Below are positions 1 to 6,629 of a DNA stretch of 15,272 nucleotides, piece after piece (the stretch's first letter is position 1; each line of letters starts with the position of its first letter). The notes beneath the pieces are model-generated. The model made no database searches, was not told the DNA's origin, and saw only the letters and a program-made list of their open reading frames with translations. The translations under genes and the position numbers were made by a program. Source of the stretch: Ruminococcus sp. (lineage in GTDB: Bacteria > Bacillota > Clostridia > Oscillospirales > Ruminococcaceae); contig JAILFF010000231.1 of the NCBI GenBank assembly GCA_024697705.1, positions 1 to 15,272 on the forward strand, given 5' to 3'.

Positions 1-23
1 CAAATCAGAAGTGAAGGCAAACC

Positions 24-260
24 AAAAGTCTTAGGAAGGGGGTGTGGGGGAGAACCCTTCTTCAGAAGGGTTTCCCCCACGAAAGCCGTGGTCGGCAGAA
101 AGTCAACAGTAAAGAGAGAAGCTATCCGACCAAAAATAAAATCGGCAATTTCAAAAATAAGCCGACAAAAAGGCAGAAGTTAATAGCTCTGCATATCGTG
201 ACAAGAACAAGTGAATTGCCGATTTTATTTGCATGAAAGAGCGGAGCGATTTTCATGCAA
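24..260 (+). repeat. Composite structured repeat, copy A
   Basis: Three modules in order. A 27-bp leader (24-50, AAAAGTCTTAGG then a G-rich run) enters a near-perfect hairpin at 44-80: 17 pairs, one bulged base, 2-nt loop. After a ~55-bp spacer comes a 91-bp module at 137-227 bounded by 14-bp terminal inverted repeats TAAAATCGGCAATT / AATTGCCGATTTTA. A second hairpin follows at 229-260 (TTGCATGAAA / TTTCATGCAA). The same modules in the same order occur inverted at 340-573 (copy B) and direct at 4670-4921 (copy C). No ORF is shared by the copies. It resembles a MITE-like or structured intergenic repeat. Function unknown. Confidence 0.85.
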
Positions 261-339
261 CAGCGGCGCGAATGATCGTATTATGTCTGTATGAGCTTTT
301 CCCCGCCGTTGTGATATTCGGAACGTTCGCGCAATTCAT

Positions 340-573
340 TTGCGAAAATCGCTGTGCTCTTTCGCAAATATAAAATCGGCAATTCACTTGTTCTTGTCAC
401 GATTTGCTGATTCATATGCTTGCGCCTTTTTGTGGGCTTTTTTATGAATTGCCGATTTTATTTTGAACCGTCAGACATTCTCTCACCGAGTTGTTTACAA
501 CTGTCGTAGGCTTCTGTGGGGGAAACCCTTCTGAAGAAGGGTTCTCCCCCACACCCCCTTCCTAAGACTTTTG
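340..573 (-). repeat. Composite structured repeat, copy B (inverted)
   Basis: Reverse-strand copy of the repeat at 24-260. Read on the plus strand it runs second hairpin (340-367, TTGCGAAA / TTTCGCAA), 90-bp module (371-460, 14-bp terminal inverted repeats), spacer, then the G-rich hairpin (516-552) and the leader (to about 573). About 33 bp at one end of the 90-bp module match copy A exactly. Copies A and B face each other across about 80 bp (261-339) in which no further feature was seen, so 1-634 is one large imperfect inverted repeat with no gene. Confidence 0.85.
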
Positions 574-618
574 GTTTGCCCTCACTTTCTGCTTTTGGTT
601 TGCCTTCACTTTCTGCTT
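571..618. repeat. 24-bp tandem repeat, two units
   Basis: Units at 571-594 and 595-618 (TTGGTTTGCC, then CTCAC or TTCAC, then TTTCTGCTT) differ at one base. A related, partly degraded piece in reverse orientation is at about 9-27, so the tract belongs to the outer flank of copies A and B. It is followed by short GCTTTC repeats (613-630) that run up to the promoter of the next gene. Confidence 0.75.
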
Positions 619-634
619 TCGCTTTCGCTTTTGC

Positions 635-663
635 TTGACTTTTCCCCCCGAAAGTTGTATAAT
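635..663 (+). promoter_or_regulatory. Sigma-A promoter of the CPCC-TtcA gene
   Basis: TTGACT (635-640), a 17-bp spacer and TATAAT (658-663) match the vegetative consensus closely. The start codon is at 695, leaving a short leader that holds the AAGGAG site (681-686). Confidence 0.85.
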
Positions 664-694
664 CATTACAACACATATTAAAGGAGCTGATTTA

Positions 695-1786
695 ATGATC
701 TGCTGTCCATGCTGCGGATTTTTTACTATACCCGACGGCGACGGTGATATCTGCCCCGTCTGCTTCTGGGAATACGATAAGGTCGCACACGATACCCCCG
801 ATGAGGTGATAGGCGCAAACGGCGTTTCGCTTAATGCCGCTCGCGGGATTTACCTTGCCTTCGGCGCTTGCGAGGAACGCTTTAAAGAGAACGTCCGCCG
901 CCCTACCGACGAGGAACGCATAAAACGCGCCGAAAGCCTCAATATAGTTATTCCAAATGAGATAGAACTTACCATCGTCGGCAAATTCCGTAAGACTATT
1001 TGGTCGAAATTCTTAAAGGGCGTGAAGGACTACGAGCTTATCAAGGAGGGCGATAAGATAGCCGTCTGCATCTCGGGCGGTAAGGATTCCATGCTGACCG
1101 CCCTCTGCATGAAGCGTTTGCAGCGCTATTCAAAGGTGCCCTTCGAGGTCGAGTTTATCGTTATGGACCCCGGCTACAACGAGCGCAACCGTCAGCGCAT
1201 AATAGACAACGCCGCACGGCTCGGCATACCTATACATATATTCGATACGCCCATATTCAAGGCGGTCGATACCTTCGACCAAAACCCCTGCTATATGTGC
1301 GCCCGTATGCGGCGCGGGTGGCTCTACAAACACGCGGGGTCGCTCGGGTGCAATAAGATAGCTCTCGGACATCACTTCGACGACGTTATCGAGACTATTC
1401 TTATGGGTATGCTCTACGGCTCGCAGGTGCAGACCATGATGCCGAAGCTCCACAGCGAGCACTTCGAGGGCATGGAGCTTATCCGCCCGATGTACCTCGT
1501 CCGCGAGGAGGACATCATCAAGTGGAGCGCTTACAATGATCTTGAATTTATTCGGTGCGCCTGCCGCGTGACCGAACAGACCGTCACCTGCGGCACCGAC
1601 GGCTCCAAGCGGCAGGAGATAAAGAACCTGCTCTGTCAGCTCAGAAAGGTGAACCCGGGCGTTGACAAGAACATCTTCCGAAGCGTCGAGAACGTCAATC
1701 TGCAAACGATAATCTCCTACCACCGCGGCAAGGAGTATCATCACTTCCTCGACGATTACGAAGAGGGACGAAGCATACGAGGGTAG
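695..1786 (+). CDS. CPCC Cys-rich domain fused to TtcA-family PP-loop ATPase
   Basis: This 363-residue protein starts at ATG 695, eight bases after AAGGAG; an in-frame TTG at 635 lies inside the promoter and is rejected. Residues 1-80 match the CPCC Cys-rich family: C4-P-C6-C7, C20-P-V-C23, GANGVSLNAAR and FGACEERF, probably a small zinc-binding module. From about residue 90 it is a TtcA-type ATP pyrophosphatase: PP-loop SGGKDS (127-132), the PGYNERNR segment, C199-x-x-C202, GHHFDDV, and a third cysteine region R-C288-A-C290. In Escherichia coli TtcA three cysteines bind an iron-sulfur cluster used to make 2-thiocytidine in tRNA, and the equivalents appear present. Members of the family are usually about 280-310 residues, so the N-terminal module is extra. 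The exact tRNA substrate is not proven. The stop codon lies in the repeat tract that follows. Confidence 0.85.
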   Translation: MICCPCCGFFTIPDGDGDICPVCFWEYDKVAHDTPDEVIGANGVSLNAARGIYLAFGACEERFKENVRRPTDEERIKRAESLNIVIPNEIELTIVGKFRKTIWSKFLKGVKDYELIKEGDKIAVCISGGKDSMLTALCMKRLQRYSKVPFEVEFIVMDPGYNERNRQRIIDNAARLGIPIHIFDTPIFKAVDTFDQNPCYMCARMRRGWLYKHAGSLGCNKIALGHHFDDVIETILMGMLYGSQVQTMMPKLHSEHFEGMELIRPMYLVREEDIIKWSAYNDLEFIRCACRVTEQTVTCGTDGSKRQEIKNLLCQLRKVNPGVDKNIFRSVENVNLQTIISYHRGKEYHHFLDDYEEGRSIRG

Positions 1787-2108
1787 ATAACAGATAAAAG
1801 ATAACAGATAAAAGATAATAGATATTTTTTATTATGCGGGGCGACCGTGAAAATCATATCTCCCATAGACAGATAAAATTCGTGTCCGCTATGATAAAAA
1901 GTGCGTAATTACGTGGGTTTTACACAAAGGACACTTGTCCTTTGTGGGGGAAATAACTCCACAGAGGACACGAAATCCCTACACAAAGGACACCTGTCCC
2001 TTGTGGTAAAACGACGTAATACCGCGGTTTCCACCACAAAGGACACGAATTTTATTTGTCAGCGGGATTTGGTGTCCTCAACGGAAGAACGGATTTATTA
2101 TTCAAAAC
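1784..2108. repeat. Multi-hairpin tandem element, copy 1
   Basis: First of two direct copies filling the gap between the TtcA-family gene and recG. An A-rich GATAAAAG tract comes first, then GCGGGGCGACCGTGAAAA, then a structured core at 1868-2060. The core is closed by 20-bp inverted repeats (1868-1887 / 2041-2060, one G-T pair). Inside are hairpins at 1923-1946 (10-bp stem, ACTT loop) and 1982-2005 (one mismatch). All arms use the 11-bp motif CACAAAGGACA or its complement. A conserved tail, GGATTTGGTGTCCTC and onward, closes the unit. The open frame at 1901-2113 shows no sign of protein selection. Confidence 0.8.
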
Positions 2109-2162
2109 TATAAATGAGCAGTGCCGTTAATTTGCACGAATTTAAATATCATAAGGCTTAGG

Positions 2163-2476
2163 GTAGATAAAAGATAACAGATAAAAGATAATAGATATTT
2201 TTTATGCGGGGCGACCGTGAAAACCATGCTCCCATAGATAAATATATTTCGTGTCCATAACGATAAAAAGTGCGTAATAACGTGGCTTTTACGTCATGGA
2301 CAGATGTCCGTAACGAGGAAAAAAACACCGTCACAGACATTAAATCTCTCCGTCATGGACATTTGTCCACAACGATAAAACGACGGTATATCGCGTTTTT
2401 TACCGTTATGGACACGAATTTTATTTGTCTAAGGGATTTGGTGTCCTCAACGGAAGAACGGATTTATTATTCAAAA
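2163..2476. repeat. Multi-hairpin tandem element, copy 2
   Basis: Second direct copy, same order and spacing as copy 1 but with different hairpin arms. The core is closed by 27-bp inverted repeats (2236-2262 / 2404-2430, two mismatches plus one G-T pair), of which 15 bp (TTCGTGTCCATAACG / complement) are perfect. Inner hairpins lie at 2292-2315 and 2351-2374. Here the arm motif is CGTCATGGACA or CGTTATGGACA. The 44-bp tail is essentially identical to copy 1. No protein is supported. Confidence 0.8.
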
Positions 2477-2480
2477 TAAC

Positions 2481-2494
2481 GCGCCGCAAGGCGC
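2481..2494 (+). other. Small GC hairpin upstream of recG
   Basis: GCGCC-GCAA-GGCGC is a perfect 5-bp stem with a GNRA-type loop, just after the end of repeat copy 2 and about 40 bp before the recG start. No T-run follows, so it is not a typical terminator. Confidence 0.45.
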
Positions 2495-2535
2495 ACATTA
2501 ACTATTAACTTTTAAAGAATGGGGGTCGTTACAGC

Positions 2536-4596
2536 TTGGATAAACTGCTTGAAAGAGAAGTCACCTACGTCAAGGGCGTGGGTCCCAAAAAGGCGGAGCT
2601 GTTTGAAAAGCTCGGCATCAAGACCGTTTACGATCTGCTGCAATACTGCCCACGCGATTATGTCGATCTCTCAAAGCCTACTTACATAAAGGACACTATG
2701 CCCGGTGCGGAGGAACAGGTCGTCCTGCGGGCGCGTGTCGCCGCAAAGCTGCCGCCCTCGCATATCCGCAAGGGCATGACCATATGCAAGGCGGTCTTCA
2801 CCGACGATACCGACGATATCACCGTTACGCTGTTCAATCAGGAATATCTGTTCTCTTCGCTCAAAGAGGGCGAGGATTACGTGCTTTACGGCAAGATAAC
2901 GGGCAATATGCTGCGCCGCGAGATGAACTCCCCCGCAGTGTTCCCCGCAAATTCGCCCGACCTTATAATACCCGTCTATCCGCTGACGGCGGGGCTTACG
3001 CAGAACGCCCTGCGCGGCGCTGTGAAGAACGCTCTCGACCTCATTGAGGATAAGATAGAGGACACCATGCCCCGCGCCGTGCGGGAGCGCTGCTGCCTTT
3101 GCACGCAGGCTTACGCATGGGAGAACGTCCATTTCCCGCGCACCCTTGACGGCGCACACGAGGCTCGGCGGCGGCTCATCTTCGACGAACTGCTTATCTA
3201 CTCGCTTGCGGTGGGCTACAACCGCATTATGGACACCAATCTGAACAGCTATCCCTTGCCGCCCCGCAGCCTTGAAGACTTCCGAAAAAGCCTGCCCTTC
3301 GAGCTGACAAAGGCGCAGATGCGGGCTATCGGGCAGATAGTCACGGGCATGAACGGCAAACAGCGCATGAACAGGCTGCTGCAAGGTGACGTAGGCTCGG
3401 GAAAGACCGTCGTAGCGGCGGCGGCGGCGTATTTCGTCCACATGAGCGGGTTTGGCACGAACAATTTCGTGCAGTCGTGTGTAATGGCTCCGACGGAGAT
3501 ACTTGCCTCGCAGCATTACAAGACGTTTTGCCGACTTCTCGAACCGCTCGGCATGAAGATAGGCTTGCTGACCGGTTCGCTCACCCCGAAGAACAAGCGC
3601 GAGGTGCAGGAGGCGGCGCAGCGCGGCGAGCTTGACTGCGTGGTGGGAACGCACGCGCTTTTCTCGGAGAATTCGGGCTTTAAGAATCTCGCATTGGTGA
3701 TAACCGACGAGCAGCACCGTTTCGGCGTGGAGCAGCGGGCGGCTCTTGCGGCGAAGGGAGGGAACCCTCACAGGCTCGTCATGACCGCAACGCCCATTCC
3801 GCGCACGTTGGCGCTGATTTTCTACGGAGACCTTGAAATATCGGTGCTTGACGAAATGCCGAAGGGCAGAAAGCCCATCTCGACCTACGCGGTAACAGGA
3901 GAGCTTCGGGAGCGGGCATACGGCTTTGTGAAAAAGCAGCTCGACATGGGGCATCAGGGATATATCGTTTGTCCCGCGGTTGACGAAAACGAGGCAGACC
4001 TTATCGACGCGACGAGCTATTACGAAACGCTGTCGGGCGGAGTATTCAAAGACTATCGGCTCGGTCTTCTGCACGGAAAGCTCCCTGCCGCCGAGAAGGA
4101 AGACGTTATGGAGCGTTTCAAGGCGGGGGATATCGACCTGCTTGTGTCTACTACCGTAATAGAAGTCGGTGTGGACGTACCGAACGCGACCATTATGTTC
4201 ATAGAGAACGCGGACAGATTCGGGCTTTCGCAGCTTCATCAGCTGAGAGGGCGGGTAGGGCGAGGGGATAGTGAATCGTACTGTGTGCTGATATCGGACA
4301 ATCGTTCGCAGGACAACATCAGGCGCATGAAGACGATAAGCTCGACGACGGACGGATTCCGCATTGCGGAGGAAGACCTGCGTCTGCGGGGACCCGGGGA
4401 TTTTTTCGGGACGAACCAGCACGGACTGCCCGCGTTCAAGATAGCCGACCTGACGAGAGATATCCGGCTGTTGGAGGAAGCGCAGAAGCTATCGAAGGAG
4501 ATACTTGACGAAGACCCGACGTTAGAGAAGCCCGATCATGCGGTGATGAAAGAATTAGTAAAAAGGCTGACGGAAAAAGGCGCAGAAATGACATAA
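2536..4596 (+). CDS. recG: ATP-dependent DNA helicase RecG
   Basis: This 686-residue protein is of normal RecG length. It remodels stalled replication forks and branched recombination intermediates. An N-terminal KGVGPKKAELFEKLGI helix-hairpin segment leads into the wedge/OB region (about 60-150). The motor has Walker A GDVGSGKT (284-291), DEQH box at 391-394, ATPIPRTL, and QLRGRVGR (569-576). The C-terminal part, with LRGPGDFFGTNQHGLP, is the usual RecG end. The start is TTG 2536, because the nearby ATG at 2519 is out of frame; a G-rich stretch (2521-2525) sits at a plausible ribosome-binding distance. No clear promoter was found in the repeat region upstream, so transcription may read through from the previous gene or start within the repeats. 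Confidence 0.97.
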   Translation: MDKLLEREVTYVKGVGPKKAELFEKLGIKTVYDLLQYCPRDYVDLSKPTYIKDTMPGAEEQVVLRARVAAKLPPSHIRKGMTICKAVFTDDTDDITVTLFNQEYLFSSLKEGEDYVLYGKITGNMLRREMNSPAVFPANSPDLIIPVYPLTAGLTQNALRGAVKNALDLIEDKIEDTMPRAVRERCCLCTQAYAWENVHFPRTLDGAHEARRRLIFDELLIYSLAVGYNRIMDTNLNSYPLPPRSLEDFRKSLPFELTKAQMRAIGQIVTGMNGKQRMNRLLQGDVGSGKTVVAAAAAYFVHMSGFGTNNFVQSCVMAPTEILASQHYKTFCRLLEPLGMKIGLLTGSLTPKNKREVQEAAQRGELDCVVGTHALFSENSGFKNLALVITDEQHRFGVEQRAALAAKGGNPHRLVMTATPIPRTLALIFYGDLEISVLDEMPKGRKPISTYAVTGELRERAYGFVKKQLDMGHQGYIVCPAVDENEADLIDATSYYETLSGGVFKDYRLGLLHGKLPAAEKEDVMERFKAGDIDLLVSTTVIEVGVDVPNATIMFIENADRFGLSQLHQLRGRVGRGDSESYCVLISDNRSQDNIRRMKTISSTTDGFRIAEEDLRLRGPGDFFGTNQHGLPAFKIADLTRDIRLLEEAQKLSKEILDEDPTLEKPDHAVMKELVKRLTEKGAEMT

Positions 4597-4597
4597 G

Positions 4598-4634
4598 AAG
4601 ATAAAAGATAAGAGATAAAAGATAAAAGATATAG
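4598..4634. repeat. A-rich GATAAAAG tract after recG
   Basis: Repeats of AGATAAA/AGATAA begin two bases after the recG stop. The same kind of tract follows the TtcA-family stop (1784-1824) and opens repeat copy 2 (2163-2196). The reverse-strand translation (FYLLS-like) is spurious. Confidence 0.7.
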
Positions 4635-4669
4635 CAAAGCCCACCCAAACCGCAAAACGCGGGCATATT

Positions 4670-4921
4670 AAAAGTCTTAGGAAGGGGGTGTGGGGGATAA
4701 CCCTTCTTCACGGCACGAACGCAGTTCGTGCAGGTTTCCCCCACAGAAGCGAAGGACGGTCGGAAACATCTCGGAGAAAGAAAAGTGAGCGGTTCAAATA
4801 TAAAATCGGCAAATTAAAAGAAAGCCCACAAAAAGGCGTAGACAAATGACTCTGCAAAACCGAGCAAGAACAATAGAATTGCCGATTTTATTTTTGCGAA
4901 AAAGCGAAGCGATTTTCGCAA
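4670..4921 (+). repeat. Composite structured repeat, copy C
   Basis: Direct copy of the repeat at 24-260. The leader (4671-4697) matches copy A over 27 bases. The G-rich hairpin spans 4690-4743, but its tip is replaced by a separate perfect stem GCACGAAC-GCA-GTTCGTGC (4713-4731). The 90-bp module with 14-bp terminal inverted repeats is at 4801-4890 and the second hairpin, TTGCGAAAA / TTTTCGCAA, is at 4894-4921. The rest of 4597-5156 holds only the A-rich tract and the promoter of the next gene. Confidence 0.85.
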
Positions 4922-5069
4922 AACAATTTCACGAAGACGGGGGAGAAAAATCCGAGCGGCAGAACAAAACGCAGGTAACACTTCCGACGCAAAACGCTAA
5001 TAATGATAATGACAGAATAAGTCGATTCCGTTTTTTTGACTATTAGCATAAATTTTCTAAAAATCGTAC

Positions 5070-5098
5070 TTGACTTTTGCGAAAAATTGTTGTATAAT
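5070..5098 (+). promoter_or_regulatory. Sigma-A promoter of the GGDEF gene
   Basis: TTGACT (5070-5075), a 17-bp spacer and TATAAT (5093-5098). Transcription would start near 5105, about 50 bases before the start codon. Layout and wording resemble the promoter at 635-663. Confidence 0.85.
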
Positions 5099-5156
5099 AT
5101 TAACAAACTACTCTTTTTGTCGAAATCATACTCATCGTTAGCCGAAAGGAGCCGTC

Positions 5157-6551
5157 ATGGATTTTGATTACCGCAATTTCTCCGAATACCTGAATTCTGT
5201 ATCATGCATAATATCGGTAGAAGCTTTTCCCGACGGCACTTACGGGAATATCCGTATCGCTGCCGTAAATTCGGACTTTCTTAAAGCGGCTGAGGCATTC
5301 GGCTACACAGGCGGATTCGTTTCCGATCAGCCCTATGAGATGTTTATCCCGAAAAACAAGTTCTTCGAGGACTGCTGCTGCCGAAGCGCCTTTAACGGCG
5401 AAACGCTCCGCACCCACATCAAGTACGAAAACAGCCCCGTGTGGATATATCTTACGACGGTGCCGCTCAAATCGGATAAGCCCGGGATAGGCTACTGCGC
5501 TGTTTTGCAGACAGAACACGATTCTCCCGGTCTCTCGATGATGACCAATATCGCTCCCGATATCACCGCCAATGTGCTGAGGATATGCGTAAAGCTGCGC
5601 GGCTCGGGCGACTTTATGACTTCGGTAAACGATGTTATCTGCGATATCGGCAAGCTGTGCGAAGCGGAGCATACCTGCATTTTCCTTACCGATTTCAGTC
5701 AGCGAAAATGCTCGGTCCTCTGCGAGGCGCTGAGCGAGGATACAAAGCTTTCCTCGATGAAGGTCTACGTCAACGACGATTTCTTCAACATCGTGGACAC
5801 ATGGCTCGGCTCGATAGGCAGCAATACCTGCGTTATCCTGAAGGACGAAGCCGACTGGCAAAATCTGAAAAAGACCAACCGCGTCTGGTATGATTCTATG
5901 GGAAGCGCGGGTGCCAAAAGCATTGTCCTGTTCCCGCTGAAATACCGAAACGAAACGCTCGGGTTCATCTGGGCGATAAACTTCGACGTCAGTCAGACAC
6001 TTGAGATCAAGGAAATGCTGGAGCTTGCGACCTATTTCCTCGCTTCGGAGATAGCGAGCTATCAGCTTTTCTTAAAGCTTGAAGCGCTTAGCTCGAAAGA
6101 CCTGCTGACGGGTGTTTTCAACCGCAACGCCATGAACGACCGCGTAGACGCTTTGGTAAACGCACGGCACAAGCCCGACGACCCTGTCTGCGTGATCTAT
6201 GCCGACTTGAACGGTCTTAAACGGGTCAACGACACGAACGGACATTTCGCGGGCGACCTGCTGCTGAAAGACGCGGCTTTGACCCTGCAAAAGCATTTTC
6301 CCGAATACGAGGTCTACCGCACGGGCGGCGACGAGTTTATGATACTCGCGCTGAACGCCGACCGCGGCAGACTTGAACAGAGGATAATCGGGCTCAAAAA
6401 CGCCGTCTCCGACCCGAACAGCGTATGCTTTGCCGTGGGGTACAGCTTCAAAACGATAGCGGAGATAAGCGCCGCCATGCAGGAGGCTGACAAAAATATG
6501 TACGCAAACAAGGCGGAATTTTACCGCTTGCATCCCGAATTGAAGCGATGA
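5157..6551 (+). CDS. Diguanylate cyclase with N-terminal sensor region (GGDEF)
   Basis: This 464-residue protein starts at ATG 5157 after AAAGGAG (5145-5151). Residues 310-455 form a GGDEF domain that would make cyclic di-GMP from two GTP: DLLTGVFNR (315-323), metal-site D350 in YADLNGLKRVND, and an intact GGDEF (390-394). The inhibitory RxxD site expected five residues upstream is absent (F381 and Y384 there), so product inhibition by that route is unlikely. Residues 1-125 look PAS-like and 140-300 GAF-like, so the enzyme probably senses a soluble signal. No membrane segment or EAL/HD-GYP domain is seen. A run of three cysteines (73-75) in the PAS-like part is unusual. It appears to be a single-gene unit between a strong promoter and a hairpin terminator. 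Confidence 0.92.
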   Translation: MDFDYRNFSEYLNSVSCIISVEAFPDGTYGNIRIAAVNSDFLKAAEAFGYTGGFVSDQPYEMFIPKNKFFEDCCCRSAFNGETLRTHIKYENSPVWIYLTTVPLKSDKPGIGYCAVLQTEHDSPGLSMMTNIAPDITANVLRICVKLRGSGDFMTSVNDVICDIGKLCEAEHTCIFLTDFSQRKCSVLCEALSEDTKLSSMKVYVNDDFFNIVDTWLGSIGSNTCVILKDEADWQNLKKTNRVWYDSMGSAGAKSIVLFPLKYRNETLGFIWAINFDVSQTLEIKEMLELATYFLASEIASYQLFLKLEALSSKDLLTGVFNRNAMNDRVDALVNARHKPDDPVCVIYADLNGLKRVNDTNGHFAGDLLLKDAALTLQKHFPEYEVYRTGGDEFMILALNADRGRLEQRIIGLKNAVSDPNSVCFAVGYSFKTIAEISAAMQEADKNMYANKAEFYRLHPELKR

Positions 6552-6567
6552 AATAACCGAAATAACC

Positions 6568-6597
6568 GCACCGTTTGTCCTATACGGCAAACGGTGC
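6568..6597 (+). terminator. Hairpin terminator after the GGDEF gene
   Basis: GCACCGTTTG (6568-6577) pairs perfectly with CAAACGGTGC (6588-6597), about 16 bases after the stop. Only three T follow, so termination may be partial and the downstream gene may be partly co-transcribed. Confidence 0.6.
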
Positions 6598-6629
6598 TTT
6601 ATGATACCACACTTTCGGAGGAGATCAAT

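Noticed and set aside
42..236. 64-residue open frame inside repeat copy A.
   Set aside because: It runs through the G-rich hairpin and the terminal-repeat module, has no ribosome binding site, and is not kept open in copies B and C.
1901..2479. Two paralogous ~70-residue open frames (1901-2113 and 2270-2479, GTG starts) aligned without gaps.
   Set aside because: By hand count the differences fall almost equally on the three codon positions (about 17, 18 and 16) and cluster in hairpin arms. There is no good ribosome binding site. The open frames are a by-product of the tandem repeat.
2671..4422. 583-residue open frame on the reverse strand of recG.
   Set aside because: It is the antisense shadow of a clear RecG protein, is Arg/His-rich with no recognisable domain, and arises from the GC-rich codon use.
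4436..4744. Reverse-strand open frame with a hydrophobic FYLLSLIFYLL stretch.
   Set aside because: The apparent membrane segment is only the complement of the GATAAAAG tract after recG.
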